Below, piece after piece: positions 33,355-42,800 of a stretch of 64,000 bases of DNA (the first letter of the stretch is position 1; each line of letters opens with the position of its first letter). The stretch is from Anaerolineales bacterium (GTDB taxonomy: Bacteria; Chloroflexota; Anaerolineae; Anaerolineales; Anaerolineaceae): the NCBI GenBank assembly GCA_020060485.1, contig JAGVAB010000029.1, positions 1 through 64,000 of the forward strand, written 5' to 3'. The notes below the pieces were generated by a model, which worked only from the letters and a program-made list of their open reading frames with translations, searched no databases and was not told the origin of the DNA. The position numbers and the translations under genes were made by a program.

Positions 33355-34376
33355 AAACACTGATTGCCTATTTGCGCAAGAATTTGATGCGCTGGCTGCC
33401 GGGGGTGCTGATCAGTATTGTGGCATTGGGCGCCATTCTTTTTCTGATCAAATTTCAGGAACAGGATGCGAAGATTGATTTCTCAGTGATTCGGCCGGAG
33501 GCGATGGTGGCGGCGGTGTTGCTGACCATCCTTTCGCTGCTTTCAAAGTCGATGTTGTGGCGCACATTGCTGGACAACAAACCGACATTGGGACAAACTT
33601 TTCTGATCGTCAATGAGGGTTACCTGCTTAACAATCTCCTGCCCTTGAAGGCTGGAGAGCTTGGACGGGCTGTCTTTATGGGCAAGGCCACCGGTCTGGG
33701 GACACTGCATGTGTTGTCCACCATTGTGATCGAAAGGGCTTTTGATGTGGCGGTGGCAGCCGGTATGTTCCTGGCGACTTTTCCCCTGATATTGGGCGTA
33801 GAGGATGCCAACAAGACGCTGGCGCTGGTTTCGCTGGCGGCGGTTATCCTGGTATTTGTGCTGCTGTTTTTGATGGCACGTTACCATGAGCAGGTGAAAA
33901 AAATCGTTGAGGGCTGGGGTCAAAAAAGCCCGCTGGTTGCAAAATTCGTGGTTCCCAAACTCGATGGCTTGCTGCGCGGTTTGGGTGTACTAACTGACGC
34001 CCGCCAATTCCTGTTGGCCATTTTCTGGCTGGTGGTGACCTGGTCAATCTGGGTGTCCATTTACTATATTGTGTTGTTGTCACTTGTGCCAGATGCGCCC
34101 CTGTGGTGGGGTGCTTTTGTTGACAGCTTTTTGGCACTGGGAGCGGCAGTGCCTTCCGCACCGGCCGGGTTGGGTGTGTATGAGGCTTCACTGGTGGGGG
34201 CATTGTCCTTTTTGGGGATCAGTGTATCGGTTGGGCTTTCTTATGCCCTGGCCATGCATTTAATGCAATTTTTGGTGACCGGCACGTTTGGGCTGGTTGG
34301 ACTGATCAAGGAAGGGCGCTCTTTCGCTTCGTTGTTTGAGGCTTTGCAGCAACGCGAGCAGGACGTTGAAGATTGA
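33351..34376 (+). CDS. UPF0104 / LPG-synthase transmembrane-domain flippase-like protein
   Basis: 341 aa from a TTG at 33351 that overlaps the lepA stop (TTGA), with GGAGG 4 nt upstream; the frame runs back into lepA but without support. About eight helices, with the family marks [26 protein letters not shown] (in two parts around 95-120), IERAFDVAV, and [18 protein letters not shown] near 265-282. This domain moves aminoacylated or glycosylated lipids in MprF and archaeal AglD-like proteins; the synthase domain of MprF is absent. It opens the glycan region, so lipid-linked sugar transport is plausible. Confidence 0.83.
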   Translation: MKTLIAYLRKNLMRWLPGVLISIVALGAILFLIKFQEQDAKIDFSVIRPEAMVAAVLLTILSLLSKSMLWRTLLDNKPTLGQTFLIVNEGYLLNNLLPLKAGELGRAVFMGKATGLGTLHVLSTIVIERAFDVAVAAGMFLATFPLILGVEDANKTLALVSLAAVILVFVLLFLMARYHEQVKKIVEGWGQKSPLVAKFVVPKLDGLLRGLGVLTDARQFLLAIFWLVVTWSIWVSIYYIVLLSLVPDAPLWWGAFVDSFLALGAAVPSAPAGLGVYEASLVGALSFLGISVSVGLSYALAMHLMQFLVTGTFGLVGLIKEGRSFASLFEALQQREQDVED

Positions 34377-34422
34377 CTTGACCATAATCAGCGCCTGAGA
34401 AAAACCCTTGGGGAGTAGAGAT

Positions 34423-35454
34423 ATGGCGAAACACTATTTGATCACTGGCGGAGCCGGTTTCATTGGCTCGAACTATGTCGAGCGGCTGCTCGGCAGAGGG
34501 GAGCAAGTGGTCGTCTTTGATAATCTTTCCAGAGCCGGGGCCGAGGTCAATCTGCGCTGGCTGCGAGAAAAGTATGGAGCAGCTGCCTTCCGCCTGGCGG
34601 AAGGAGATGTGCGGGACGCAGTGGCCATTCAACAGGCGGCAGCAGATGCAGATGTGATCGTGCATCTGGCCGGGCAGGTGGCAGTTACCACCTCGGTCAG
34701 CAACCCGCGCGAGGATTTTGAGAGCAATGCCTTGGGCACTTTCAATGTGCTGGAGGCGGCCCGCATTTCCGGCCGCAACCCGATATTCGTATATTCATCG
34801 ACCAATAAAGTCTACGGGGGCATGGAGAATGTGCGCGTGGTGGAAGAGGAAACCCGCTACGGATACGCCGACCTGCCGCAGGGGGTGCCGGAAGATGCAT
34901 TGCTGGATTTTCACTCGCCTTATGGCTGCTCAAAAGGCGCCGGAGACCAGTATGTGCGTGACTATTCCCGCATTTATGGTTTGCCGACGGTGGTCTTTCG
35001 GCAATCCTGCATCTATGGGCCGCGCCAGTTTGGCATTGAGGACCAGGGCTGGGTGGCGTGGTTTGTGATCGCAGCCATTACCGGACGGCCGATCACCATT
35101 TATGGCGATGGTAAACAGGTGCGGGACGTGCTGTTTGTGACGGATCTGCTGGATGCCTATGATGCCGCCGTGGCGCAAATCGACAAGGCTGCCGGTCAGG
35201 TTTTCAATGTGGGCGGCGGAATTGAGAATACCATGTCCATTTGGCGGGAGTTTGGGCCGATGCTGGAGAGGCTGGCTGGGCATCCCATTCTGACGGGAAC
35301 GGGGGATTGGCGGCCCGGAGATCAGCCGGTGTTTGTGGCCGACATCCGCAAGGCTGAAGATGTTTTGGGTTGGCGGCCAAAAGTGAGTGTTCAGGAAGGG
35401 GTTGAGCGCCTGTACGCATGGTGCCAGGCCAATCAAAATCTTTTTGAAGGGTAA
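34423..35454 (+). CDS. NAD-dependent epimerase, CDP-paratose 2-epimerase-like
   Basis: 343 aa from the ATG at 34423, with GGGAG 7 nt upstream. Extended short-chain dehydrogenase: GGAGFIG nucleotide motif, VVVFDNLSRAGAEVNLRWL, a catalytic Ser/Thr in YSSTNKVYGG, YGCSK (YxxxK), and RQSCIYGPRQFG. The N(K)VYG and SPYGCSKGAGD segments are those of CDP-paratose 2-epimerase (RfbE/Tyv). It makes an activated deoxy- or hexose sugar for a surface glycan; the exact sugar is uncertain. A GT4 gene starts 7 nt downstream. Confidence 0.87.
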   Translation: MAKHYLITGGAGFIGSNYVERLLGRGEQVVVFDNLSRAGAEVNLRWLREKYGAAAFRLAEGDVRDAVAIQQAAADADVIVHLAGQVAVTTSVSNPREDFESNALGTFNVLEAARISGRNPIFVYSSTNKVYGGMENVRVVEEETRYGYADLPQGVPEDALLDFHSPYGCSKGAGDQYVRDYSRIYGLPTVVFRQSCIYGPRQFGIEDQGWVAWFVIAAITGRPITIYGDGKQVRDVLFVTDLLDAYDAAVAQIDKAAGQVFNVGGGIENTMSIWREFGPMLERLAGHPILTGTGDWRPGDQPVFVADIRKAEDVLGWRPKVSVQEGVERLYAWCQANQNLFEG

Positions 35455-35461
35455 ACCAATC

Positions 35462-36637
35462 GTGCGAATTTTGACAGCCATAACATATTACCGGCCACAC
35501 ACCAGTGGCCTGACGATCTATGCCGAAAGACTGGCCAGGGCATTGGCGCATCGCGGCCATGCGGTGACGGTGCTTACCTCGCAGTATGAAAATGGCCTGC
35601 CCAGAGAAGAGGTGGTGGATGGGGTGCGCATTGTGCGCGCACCGGTGTTGTTTCGTATCAGCAAGGGTGTGATCATGCCTACCTTTGGGCTGCTGGCCAG
35701 TAAGCTGGTGATGGAGCATGATGTGATCCAACTGCATCTTCCGCAGTTTGACGCGGCCGGTCTGGCGCTGCGCGGACGTCTGCTGCGCAAGCCCACCGTG
35801 TTGACGTATCATTGCGATCTGCGCATGCCGCCAGGGTTGCTCAGTTTGGCGGCCAATCAGGCTGTGCTGCTGATGAATGAATTGGCAGCGTTCTTTACGC
35901 ACCGCATTGTGACCTATACCCAGGATTATGCGGAGCATTCTCCGTATATCTCGCGGCATATGGATAAGCTGCGGGTGATCAACCCGCCGGTCGTGCTGCC
36001 GGAGACCACACCGGATGCGTTAGAGGCGTTTCGTGCAGCCAATAATCCTGGCCAGCGCAAACCGGTGATCGGGATGGCCTCGCGTTTTGCCACCGAGAAA
36101 GGCGTGGAGATCCTGTTGAATGCCATGCCGCGGTTGATCGAGCGTTTTCCCGATTTGCAGGTGCAATTCGCCGGCCCATACGGGAATATCATCGGCGAGG
36201 AGGATTACTTCGCGAGGCTAGAACCGACCATTCGCAAGTATCAGGAGAGCGGGTACTGGCGGTTTTTGGGAAATCTCAATCCACAACAAATGGCGAATTA
36301 CTACCCCAACCTGGATGTGCTGGTGATGCCCAGCCTGAATTCCACTGAAGCATTTGGTTTGGTGCAGATCGAGGCGATGATGAACGGGGTGCCCAGCGTG
36401 GCTTCTGATCTGCCAGGTGTGCGCCAGCCGGCTTTGCGGCATCGGATGGGCAAGATCATCCCGATTGGTGATGCAGATGCCCTGGCAGCAGCTTTGCTGG
36501 AAATTTTTACCAACCCGGCTGCTTACCGTCAGGATGCGGCCATGATTGCCCGGCAATATGTACCAGACCACATTGCGGCAGCTTATGAGGACTTGTTCAC
36601 GGAGATGCTGGATGAGTTGAAGCAGGCGAAAAAATAG
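35462..36637 (+). CDS. GT4-family glycosyltransferase
   Basis: 391 aa from the GTG at 35462 (MRILTAITYYRPHTSGLTIY); the upstream part of the frame overlaps the epimerase. GT-B fold: N-terminal glycine/His region with GLTIYAERLARALAHRGH, C-terminal donor-site segment VIGMASRFATEKGVEILLNA and the EX7E-like ST-E-AFGLVQIEAMMNGVPSVASDLPG (E about 300 and 308). No membrane helix; it would act at the inner face. It transfers an unknown sugar from a nucleotide donor and is followed by a methyltransferase after 7 nt. Confidence 0.9.
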   Translation: MRILTAITYYRPHTSGLTIYAERLARALAHRGHAVTVLTSQYENGLPREEVVDGVRIVRAPVLFRISKGVIMPTFGLLASKLVMEHDVIQLHLPQFDAAGLALRGRLLRKPTVLTYHCDLRMPPGLLSLAANQAVLLMNELAAFFTHRIVTYTQDYAEHSPYISRHMDKLRVINPPVVLPETTPDALEAFRAANNPGQRKPVIGMASRFATEKGVEILLNAMPRLIERFPDLQVQFAGPYGNIIGEEDYFARLEPTIRKYQESGYWRFLGNLNPQQMANYYPNLDVLVMPSLNSTEAFGLVQIEAMMNGVPSVASDLPGVRQPALRHRMGKIIPIGDADALAAALLEIFTNPAAYRQDAAMIARQYVPDHIAAAYEDLFTEMLDELKQAKK

Positions 36638-36644
36638 AGAAGCG

Positions 36645-37472
36645 ATGATGGAAAATCAAAAAGCAGGAATTACAACAGAGGTTGAACGGGATTATCTGTG
36701 GCTGAATTTGCGGGAGTTGCCTTATTTTCGGGCTGTGTTGCGGGCGGTGGAAGCACGCAGCTATCAGCAGTTTGACCTGCCAGGGCCGATCCTAGATCTG
36801 GGCTGCGGTGATGGGCAGTTTGTGACCACGGCTTTTACTGAGCCGCTGGATGTGGGCCTGGACCCGTGGACGGGACCGGTGCATCTGGCGGGCAAGGCTG
36901 GCGGGCACCGTCTGGTCATTCAGGGCAGCGGCGACCTGATGCCGTTTCCATCGGCTCATTTTGGCAGCGCAATCAGCAATTCCGTTCTGGAGCATATCCC
37001 GGAGCTGGATTCGGTGCTGGCAGAGATGGCGCGGGTGTTGAAGCCAGGCGCGATGTTCGTTTTTTGTGTGCCCAATCACAACTTTCTGGCGAATTTGTCG
37101 ATATCCAATTTTTTGGACCGCATCGGGTTGCGTTTTCTGGGGGAAGCCTATCGGCGGTTCTTCAACTGGATTTCCCGGCATTATCATTGTGATTCGCCGG
37201 AGGTGTGGCAGGAACGGCTGACAAAGGCCGGATTTGAGATCGAGAGATACTGGCATTATTTTTCGCCGCGGGCATTGCGCATTCTGGAGTTGGGGCATTA
37301 TTGGGGCGTGCCGACTGTGCTTAATCATTTCGTGTTCAAGCGTTGGATCCTGGTGCCACAGCGCTGGAATTTTGTGCTGACGAATGCCATTGTCAAAGCG
37401 GCTTATGAAGAAGAAGTTGAACAGCCACAAGGCTCGTATTCTTTTTATGTGGCGCGGCGCAAAATCAGGTGA
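36645..37472 (+). CDS. SAM-dependent methyltransferase
   Basis: 275 aa. A methyltransferase-11 type core: ILDLGCGDGQFV (about 48-59), GLDPWTGPV, an acidic-to-hydrophobic SGDLMPFPSAHFGSAISNSVLEHIPELD segment (given in parts about 88-118) and LKPGAMFVFCVPN. A distinctive C-terminal half with HYHCDSPEVWQERLTKAGF and a weakly hydrophobic helix near 240 may bind a lipid-linked or glycan substrate. Co-directional with the GT4 gene and likely co-transcribed. Confidence 0.87.
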   Translation: MMENQKAGITTEVERDYLWLNLRELPYFRAVLRAVEARSYQQFDLPGPILDLGCGDGQFVTTAFTEPLDVGLDPWTGPVHLAGKAGGHRLVIQGSGDLMPFPSAHFGSAISNSVLEHIPELDSVLAEMARVLKPGAMFVFCVPNHNFLANLSISNFLDRIGLRFLGEAYRRFFNWISRHYHCDSPEVWQERLTKAGFEIERYWHYFSPRALRILELGHYWGVPTVLNHFVFKRWILVPQRWNFVLTNAIVKAAYEEEVEQPQGSYSFYVARRKIR

Positions 37473-37495
37473 ACACGAAGAGACAATTTGGTATC

Positions 37496-37528
37496 GCTGC
37501 GCATGAAGCTGCGCAGCTTTATTTTATT
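37496..37528 (+). terminator. intrinsic terminator after the 33-37 kb cluster
   Basis: GCTGCGC (37496-37502) pairs with GCGCAGC (37511-37517), followed by TTTATTTTATT. It ends the lepA-to-methyltransferase run. Confidence 0.75.
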
Positions 37529-37605
37529 AAGCACAGCCAAAGCGCCAGCGTTGGCGATGAAAAATGGCGGTTGGAAAGTGGCCTGATTTGCAACCGGATT
37601 TTGAC

Positions 37606-37634
37606 TTGATGTAGGTTGCCGCATGAAGTAAGAT
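37606..37634 (+). promoter_or_regulatory. possible promoter of the GT-C/DUF2298 operon
   Basis: TTGATG (37606-37611), a 17-nt spacer and TAAGAT (37629-37634). Start of transcription near 37641, leader about 46 nt. Moderate match. Confidence 0.4.
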
Positions 37635-37686
37635 TAACAAGATTGTCCATTCTACAAAATCAACATGGGAAAGCGTAATTCTGATC

Positions 37687-39858
37687 ATGATGGATGAACC
37701 CAGTATTCTGGATTTTCTAAAGTCAAAATTGAACCCGGCCCGCTATGGAAGGATCAGCATCCCGCCGGACGACGGGGAATCAGGTGAAGGTCTTCAGGAA
37801 GCCTGGCGGCAGATACCGGCGGCGGTGGAGGAAAAAGCAGACCGAAAGCGGATCGCACTGTCTTTGCCGTGGAAGACCCTGGGGTGTCTTTTGCTGGCTT
37901 TGCTGGCGCAATTCCTTCTGGAGCCGCCGCAGCGCAATGTTTTGCCGGCTGTGTTGATCTACACCTGGGCGGCGGTTCTGCTGGTTGTGACCCTGCTCAA
38001 GGATGAAGTGCAACTGGCAGAAAATGTGCCGGGGGACAGGAAATTCGTCCCCCAGCTTCAACGCAGCAGTTTTCTAATCGGTCTGCCGCTGATGCTGATG
38101 GCTTTTGTGATGTTTGGCGGCAACCGCTTCAACATTCTGAATCTGGCACTTTGGGCGGCCATGCTGTTCTTCATGCTGAGAGCCCTTTGGGAGCGTGATC
38201 CTGAAAAGGTACAACGGCTCCGTCAGCGGGTGAGTGGTTTTCTGCGCAATGTTCCGCAAACCATCCGTTTTGAACCCTGGGATTTGCTGCTGGTGGGTGT
38301 GGCGTTACTGGCGGTGTATTTTCGATTTGTGCACCTGGCGCAAGTGCCAGGCGAGATGTTCAGCGATCACGCCGAAAAATTGATGGACGTGAAAGATGTG
38401 CTCGATGGGCAGTTCTCCATCTTTTTCCTACGCAATACAGGGCGGGAAGCATTTCAAATGTATCTGACGGCTGCCGTCAGCCAGGTGTTTGGCACGGGCT
38501 TGAGTTTCCTGAGCTTGAAGATTGGCACGGCGCTGGCCGGCTTGTTCACCCTGCCATACATTTACCTGCTGGGCAAGGAAACCGGTAACAAGTGGGTGGG
38601 ACTGGCAGCCGTTGTCCTGGCGGCGACAGCTTACTGGCCGAATATCATCGCCCGCGTGGCGCTGCGCTTTGCCTTGTATCCGCTGTTCACTGCACCGACC
38701 CTGTATTATTTGATCCGCGGTTTGCGCCGCTCACGCTGGAATGATTTCCTGCTGGCAGGTTTGGCGCTGGGGTTGGGTTTGCATGGCTACAGCCCGATGC
38801 GGATCGTACCTTTTGTGGTTGTGGCGGCTTTTGGTTTGTATCTTGTACATCAGCAATCCAAAGGGCAGCGCAAAGAAGCGCTGGCGGGTTTACTGGCTCT
38901 GGCTTTTGTCTCTCTTTTGATTTTTTTGCCGTTACTGCGCTATATGATGGTTGATCCGCAGATGTTTGGGTACCGCGCCTTTACCCGCATGGGAACCGCG
39001 GAAAGGACTTTCCCGGGATCACCGCTGGTTATCTTTTTGCAGAACAATTGGAAAGCCTTGATCATGCCTTTCTGGGACAATGGCGGCATCTGGGTGCATT
39101 CCAATCCTGGCCGGCCAGCGCTGGATGTGATTAGCGCGGCTTTCTATTTCCTGGGTTTGGTGATGGTATGCGTGCGATACGTGCGCAAGCGGGATTGGCT
39201 GGATCTATTCCTGATCGTGTCCATCCCGTTGCTGATGCTGCCTTCCACCCTTTCTCTTGCTTTTCCGGACGAGAACCCCTCACTCAATCGCACAGGCGGG
39301 GCGCTGGTGATCGTGTTCCTGATCGCTGGCATGGGAGCGGAGGGCGTGTTTGCCGCGCTCGCAAAAAAGACCAGGCATTGGCTGGGTAAGGGGCTGGTGG
39401 CATTGCTGGCGCTGACTTTGCTGGCTGTCTCGGCGAGACAGAATTATGACCTGGTGCTGGTGCAATACGGTTCCCAGTTCATGCGGGGGGCCTGGAACAC
39501 TTCCGAGATGGGAAAAGTGATCCGCGGCTTTGCGGATACATTTGGCGACCGGGATGCAGCTTATGTGATCCCTTACCCGCATTGGGTGGACACGCGCCTG
39601 GTGGGGATCAATGCCGGGTTTCCTGAAAAAGATTATGCACTTTGGCCGGAGGACATTGTGTCGACCATGTCCTCCGCTGGTCCAAAACTGTTCATTGTGA
39701 AGGAAGAAGATCTGCAATCCATGGAATTGCTGGATTCCATTTACCCGCGGGGTAGTTTTTCTTTATATACAAATCCATTGCCCGGCAAGAATTTCTGGAT
39801 GTTCTTTGTGCCGCCGGAGACGGTGGTTGAATATCCTGAGTTGCAGCAAGGGGAATAA
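37687..39858 (+). CDS. GT-C fold membrane glycosyltransferase (GT39/ArnT-like)
   Basis: 723 aa. A cytoplasmic N-terminus of about 55 residues, then a dozen or more helices and an extracytoplasmic C-terminal domain of about 130 residues (after 580) with AAYVIPYPHWVDTRLVGINAGFP. The first large loop holds GEMFSDHAEKLMDV (D about 226), placed like the catalytic acidic residues of PMT/ArnT enzymes, and it is followed by RNTGREAFQMYLTAAVSQVFG and LPYIYLLGKE. Such enzymes use polyprenyl-phosphate sugars. The next gene starts 27 nt downstream. Confidence 0.83.
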   Translation: MMDEPSILDFLKSKLNPARYGRISIPPDDGESGEGLQEAWRQIPAAVEEKADRKRIALSLPWKTLGCLLLALLAQFLLEPPQRNVLPAVLIYTWAAVLLVVTLLKDEVQLAENVPGDRKFVPQLQRSSFLIGLPLMLMAFVMFGGNRFNILNLALWAAMLFFMLRALWERDPEKVQRLRQRVSGFLRNVPQTIRFEPWDLLLVGVALLAVYFRFVHLAQVPGEMFSDHAEKLMDVKDVLDGQFSIFFLRNTGREAFQMYLTAAVSQVFGTGLSFLSLKIGTALAGLFTLPYIYLLGKETGNKWVGLAAVVLAATAYWPNIIARVALRFALYPLFTAPTLYYLIRGLRRSRWNDFLLAGLALGLGLHGYSPMRIVPFVVVAAFGLYLVHQQSKGQRKEALAGLLALAFVSLLIFLPLLRYMMVDPQMFGYRAFTRMGTAERTFPGSPLVIFLQNNWKALIMPFWDNGGIWVHSNPGRPALDVISAAFYFLGLVMVCVRYVRKRDWLDLFLIVSIPLLMLPSTLSLAFPDENPSLNRTGGALVIVFLIAGMGAEGVFAALAKKTRHWLGKGLVALLALTLLAVSARQNYDLVLVQYGSQFMRGAWNTSEMGKVIRGFADTFGDRDAAYVIPYPHWVDTRLVGINAGFPEKDYALWPEDIVSTMSSAGPKLFIVKEEDLQSMELLDSIYPRGSFSLYTNPLPGKNFWMFFVPPETVVEYPELQQGE

Positions 39859-39885
39859 GCCTGGTGCGATGATAAAGGTATGCAA

Positions 39886-42800
39886 ATGAACCTACACACA
39901 CAAGATGAACATGTCAGCCTCCCCGGGAAATCGGGACGACCCTCCTGGGTGTGGGGCATCCTTCTATTGGGCGTGATCCTGCTGGGAGCTTATTTCCGCT
40001 TCGTGGGTCTGGATTGGGATCAAAACCAGCATCTACATCCAGATGAACGGTTTCTGACCATGGTTGAGACCGGCATTGCGCCAGTCAACAGCCTTGGGGA
40101 ATATTTCAATACCGCTACATCCAGCTTGAACCCCAACAACCGCGGTTTCGGTTTCTTTGTGTATGGCACGCTGCCAATCATCATGGTGCGCTATCTGGGG
40201 GAATGGACAGGGCAGACAGGGTTCGACCAGATCCAGATGGTGGGACGGGCGGTTTCGGGCATTCTGGATCTGCTGACCGTGCTGCTGGTATATTTGATCG
40301 CGTTGCGCTTGTATGGCAAGCAGAGGCTGGCTTTGCTGGCGGCATCATTCTCAGCTTTTTCTGTGCTGCCGATCCAGATATCGCACTATTTTGTGGTGGA
40401 CAATTACACCAATTTCTTCATCACCCTGGCCCTGCTCTTTGCCGTGCTGATTGCCACCAGGCCAGTAAAAGCATGTGAACAGGCAGAGGAGATTGACGCT
40501 GGTCTGGAGGATGAGGGCGGGGTCGATATTCCGGCAGGCGGACTGGGGGATATGTTGCTGCGCCAGTGGGATGGCATTGGCCTGTACCTGCTGTTTGGGG
40601 TGGCGCTGGGTATGGCGGTGGCATCCAAGATCAACGCCGCAGCCGCAGCACTGCTTTTGCCTGCGGCTGCTCTGGTCTGGTTTTACAAAACCGCGGAAGA
40701 AAGCCGGCAGGATGGCGTTTGGCTGGTGATACGCAATCTGGTGCTGGGGGCGGTGGTCAGCTTGATCACCTTTCGCATCTTTCAGCCTTACGCCTTTAAT
40801 GGTCCTGGTTTTTTCGGGATCGGTCTGAATCCGGATTGGGTGGAGACCATGAAGTCGCTTGCGGCTCAGACCAGCGGAGACGTGGATTTCCCGCCGGCCT
40901 TGCAGTGGGCACGCCGTCCGCTCTGGTTCTCCGGAATGAATATGATCCTTTGGGGTCTGGGTTTGCCTTTGGGCATCCTGGCCTGGAGCGGGTTCCTGGG
41001 CATGGGCTGGAAGATGGTACGCGGCGGAGAGTGGCGGCAGCACCTGGTCTTGTGGAGCTGGACAGCATTTTATTTCACCTGGCAGTCATTCAATGGCAAC
41101 CCAACCATGCGCTATCAGTTGCCGATCTACCCGGCACTGGCGGTGATTGCGGCCTGGGCGATCTTTGCCCTGTGGGAACGAGTTAAGAGCCACAAGGAAG
41201 CAGGAAAGGGACTGGGTGGGCTGCATTGGGGACGGATTGTTGTGCCAGCGATGGGCTTTCTGGTGCTTGTATTGACATTTGCCTGGGCTTTTGCTTTCAC
41301 CCGCATCTACACCCGGCCGGTCACGCGAGTGGAGGCCAGTGAATGGATCTATCAAAATGTGCCGGCAGCGATTAATTTGCGTGTAGCCAATAACGGAGAC
41401 GAGACCAATTTCCCGATTGCATTCAAAGCGGGTTATACAGCCACTGCCTCACAGCCATTGGTAATGGCTTTTGTGCCGCACCAGTCTGCCAATATGGTCG
41501 GATTGAATTTTGCGCACGTGGTTAACCGTAACGGGGTTTCCGAAGAGGATCGGGTCAACCTGGATATCATCCTGTCACGAGAGCGGGATGGCAGTGATCC
41601 GTTGGGGGCAGAGCGGTTGACAAGCGCTTTTTCGCGCGGCGCTGAGCAGCGCGGGTCGGCACAGGATTTCTTTTTCACTTTTCCGGTGGCGCTCAAACAG
41701 GGCGAGATGGTGTATTTGATCCTGCGTCCGGAGGAAGGTGTGTCGCTGGATTTTGCCGGTCCAATGGCGATGCGTTTTAATAATGCCCAGGGTGATTTTC
41801 TGCAAGCACTGGCCGAACCGATGGATGCTTTGCGCCAGGGATCCAGTTACACCGCACATTTCAATTCGCGGGATGGGGGCACACTGCGTGCAGTGCATCT
41901 GCCGTGGGTGGTGGATTGGGAACAATTCCCGGAGGCCAAATTACTGCGGGTTAAGGTGATCCAGCCTGATGCTCTTGAGCAGGTGCTGGGTACGGCCGAG
42001 GTGGCTGATGCTTTTGCATTGAAAAATGATCCGCGTGGCAGGCCATTTACCCTTGATTTTGATCCGCCGGTGGAGCTTGCTCCTGGCCGTCAATATGTGC
42101 TGAGGGTTGAATTTGTGGATGGGCCAGGAGCAATTGCCTTGTATGGCAGCACGCAGGCCAAGGAAAGCTCGTGGGATGATCCCCTGCCGGTCGGCCTGTA
42201 TGGATTGAGTCCTTACGATTACAACCTTGGGCTGTACCGCACAGAGCTCAACTTTGAAATGTATTGGGATGACAACCAGGAAAAGCTGGAGCGTTTCATT
42301 GGCAATCTGGATCAGGCTGACTATGTGTTCATCAGCTCCAACCGCCAGTGGGGAACGACCACGCGCGTGCCGGAACGATATCCTTTGACAACCGCTTATT
42401 ATCGCAATCTGTTGGGCTGCCCGGAGGACAGGGATATCCTGTGGTGTTATCGGGTGGCGGAGCCGGGAATGTTTGAGGGCGAACTGGGTTTTACCCTGGT
42501 GAAAGTAGTGCAGTCTGACCCGAATTTGGGTGGACTGCGATTCAATACCCAATTTGCTGAAGAAGCTTTCACGGTGTACGATCATCCTAAAGTGCTGATC
42601 TTTCAAAAGCGGCCAGATTATAACCCGGAGAAGGTACGCAGCCTGCTGAACTCGGTGGATTTGTCGACTGTGATCCGGGTGACACCCAAACAAGCCGGGA
42701 AACAGCCAGGGACACTGTTGCTGCCGGATGACAGGCTGGCTGCCCAGCGGGCAGGCGGTACCTGGACAGAATTGTTCAACCGGGACGCCATTTATAACCG

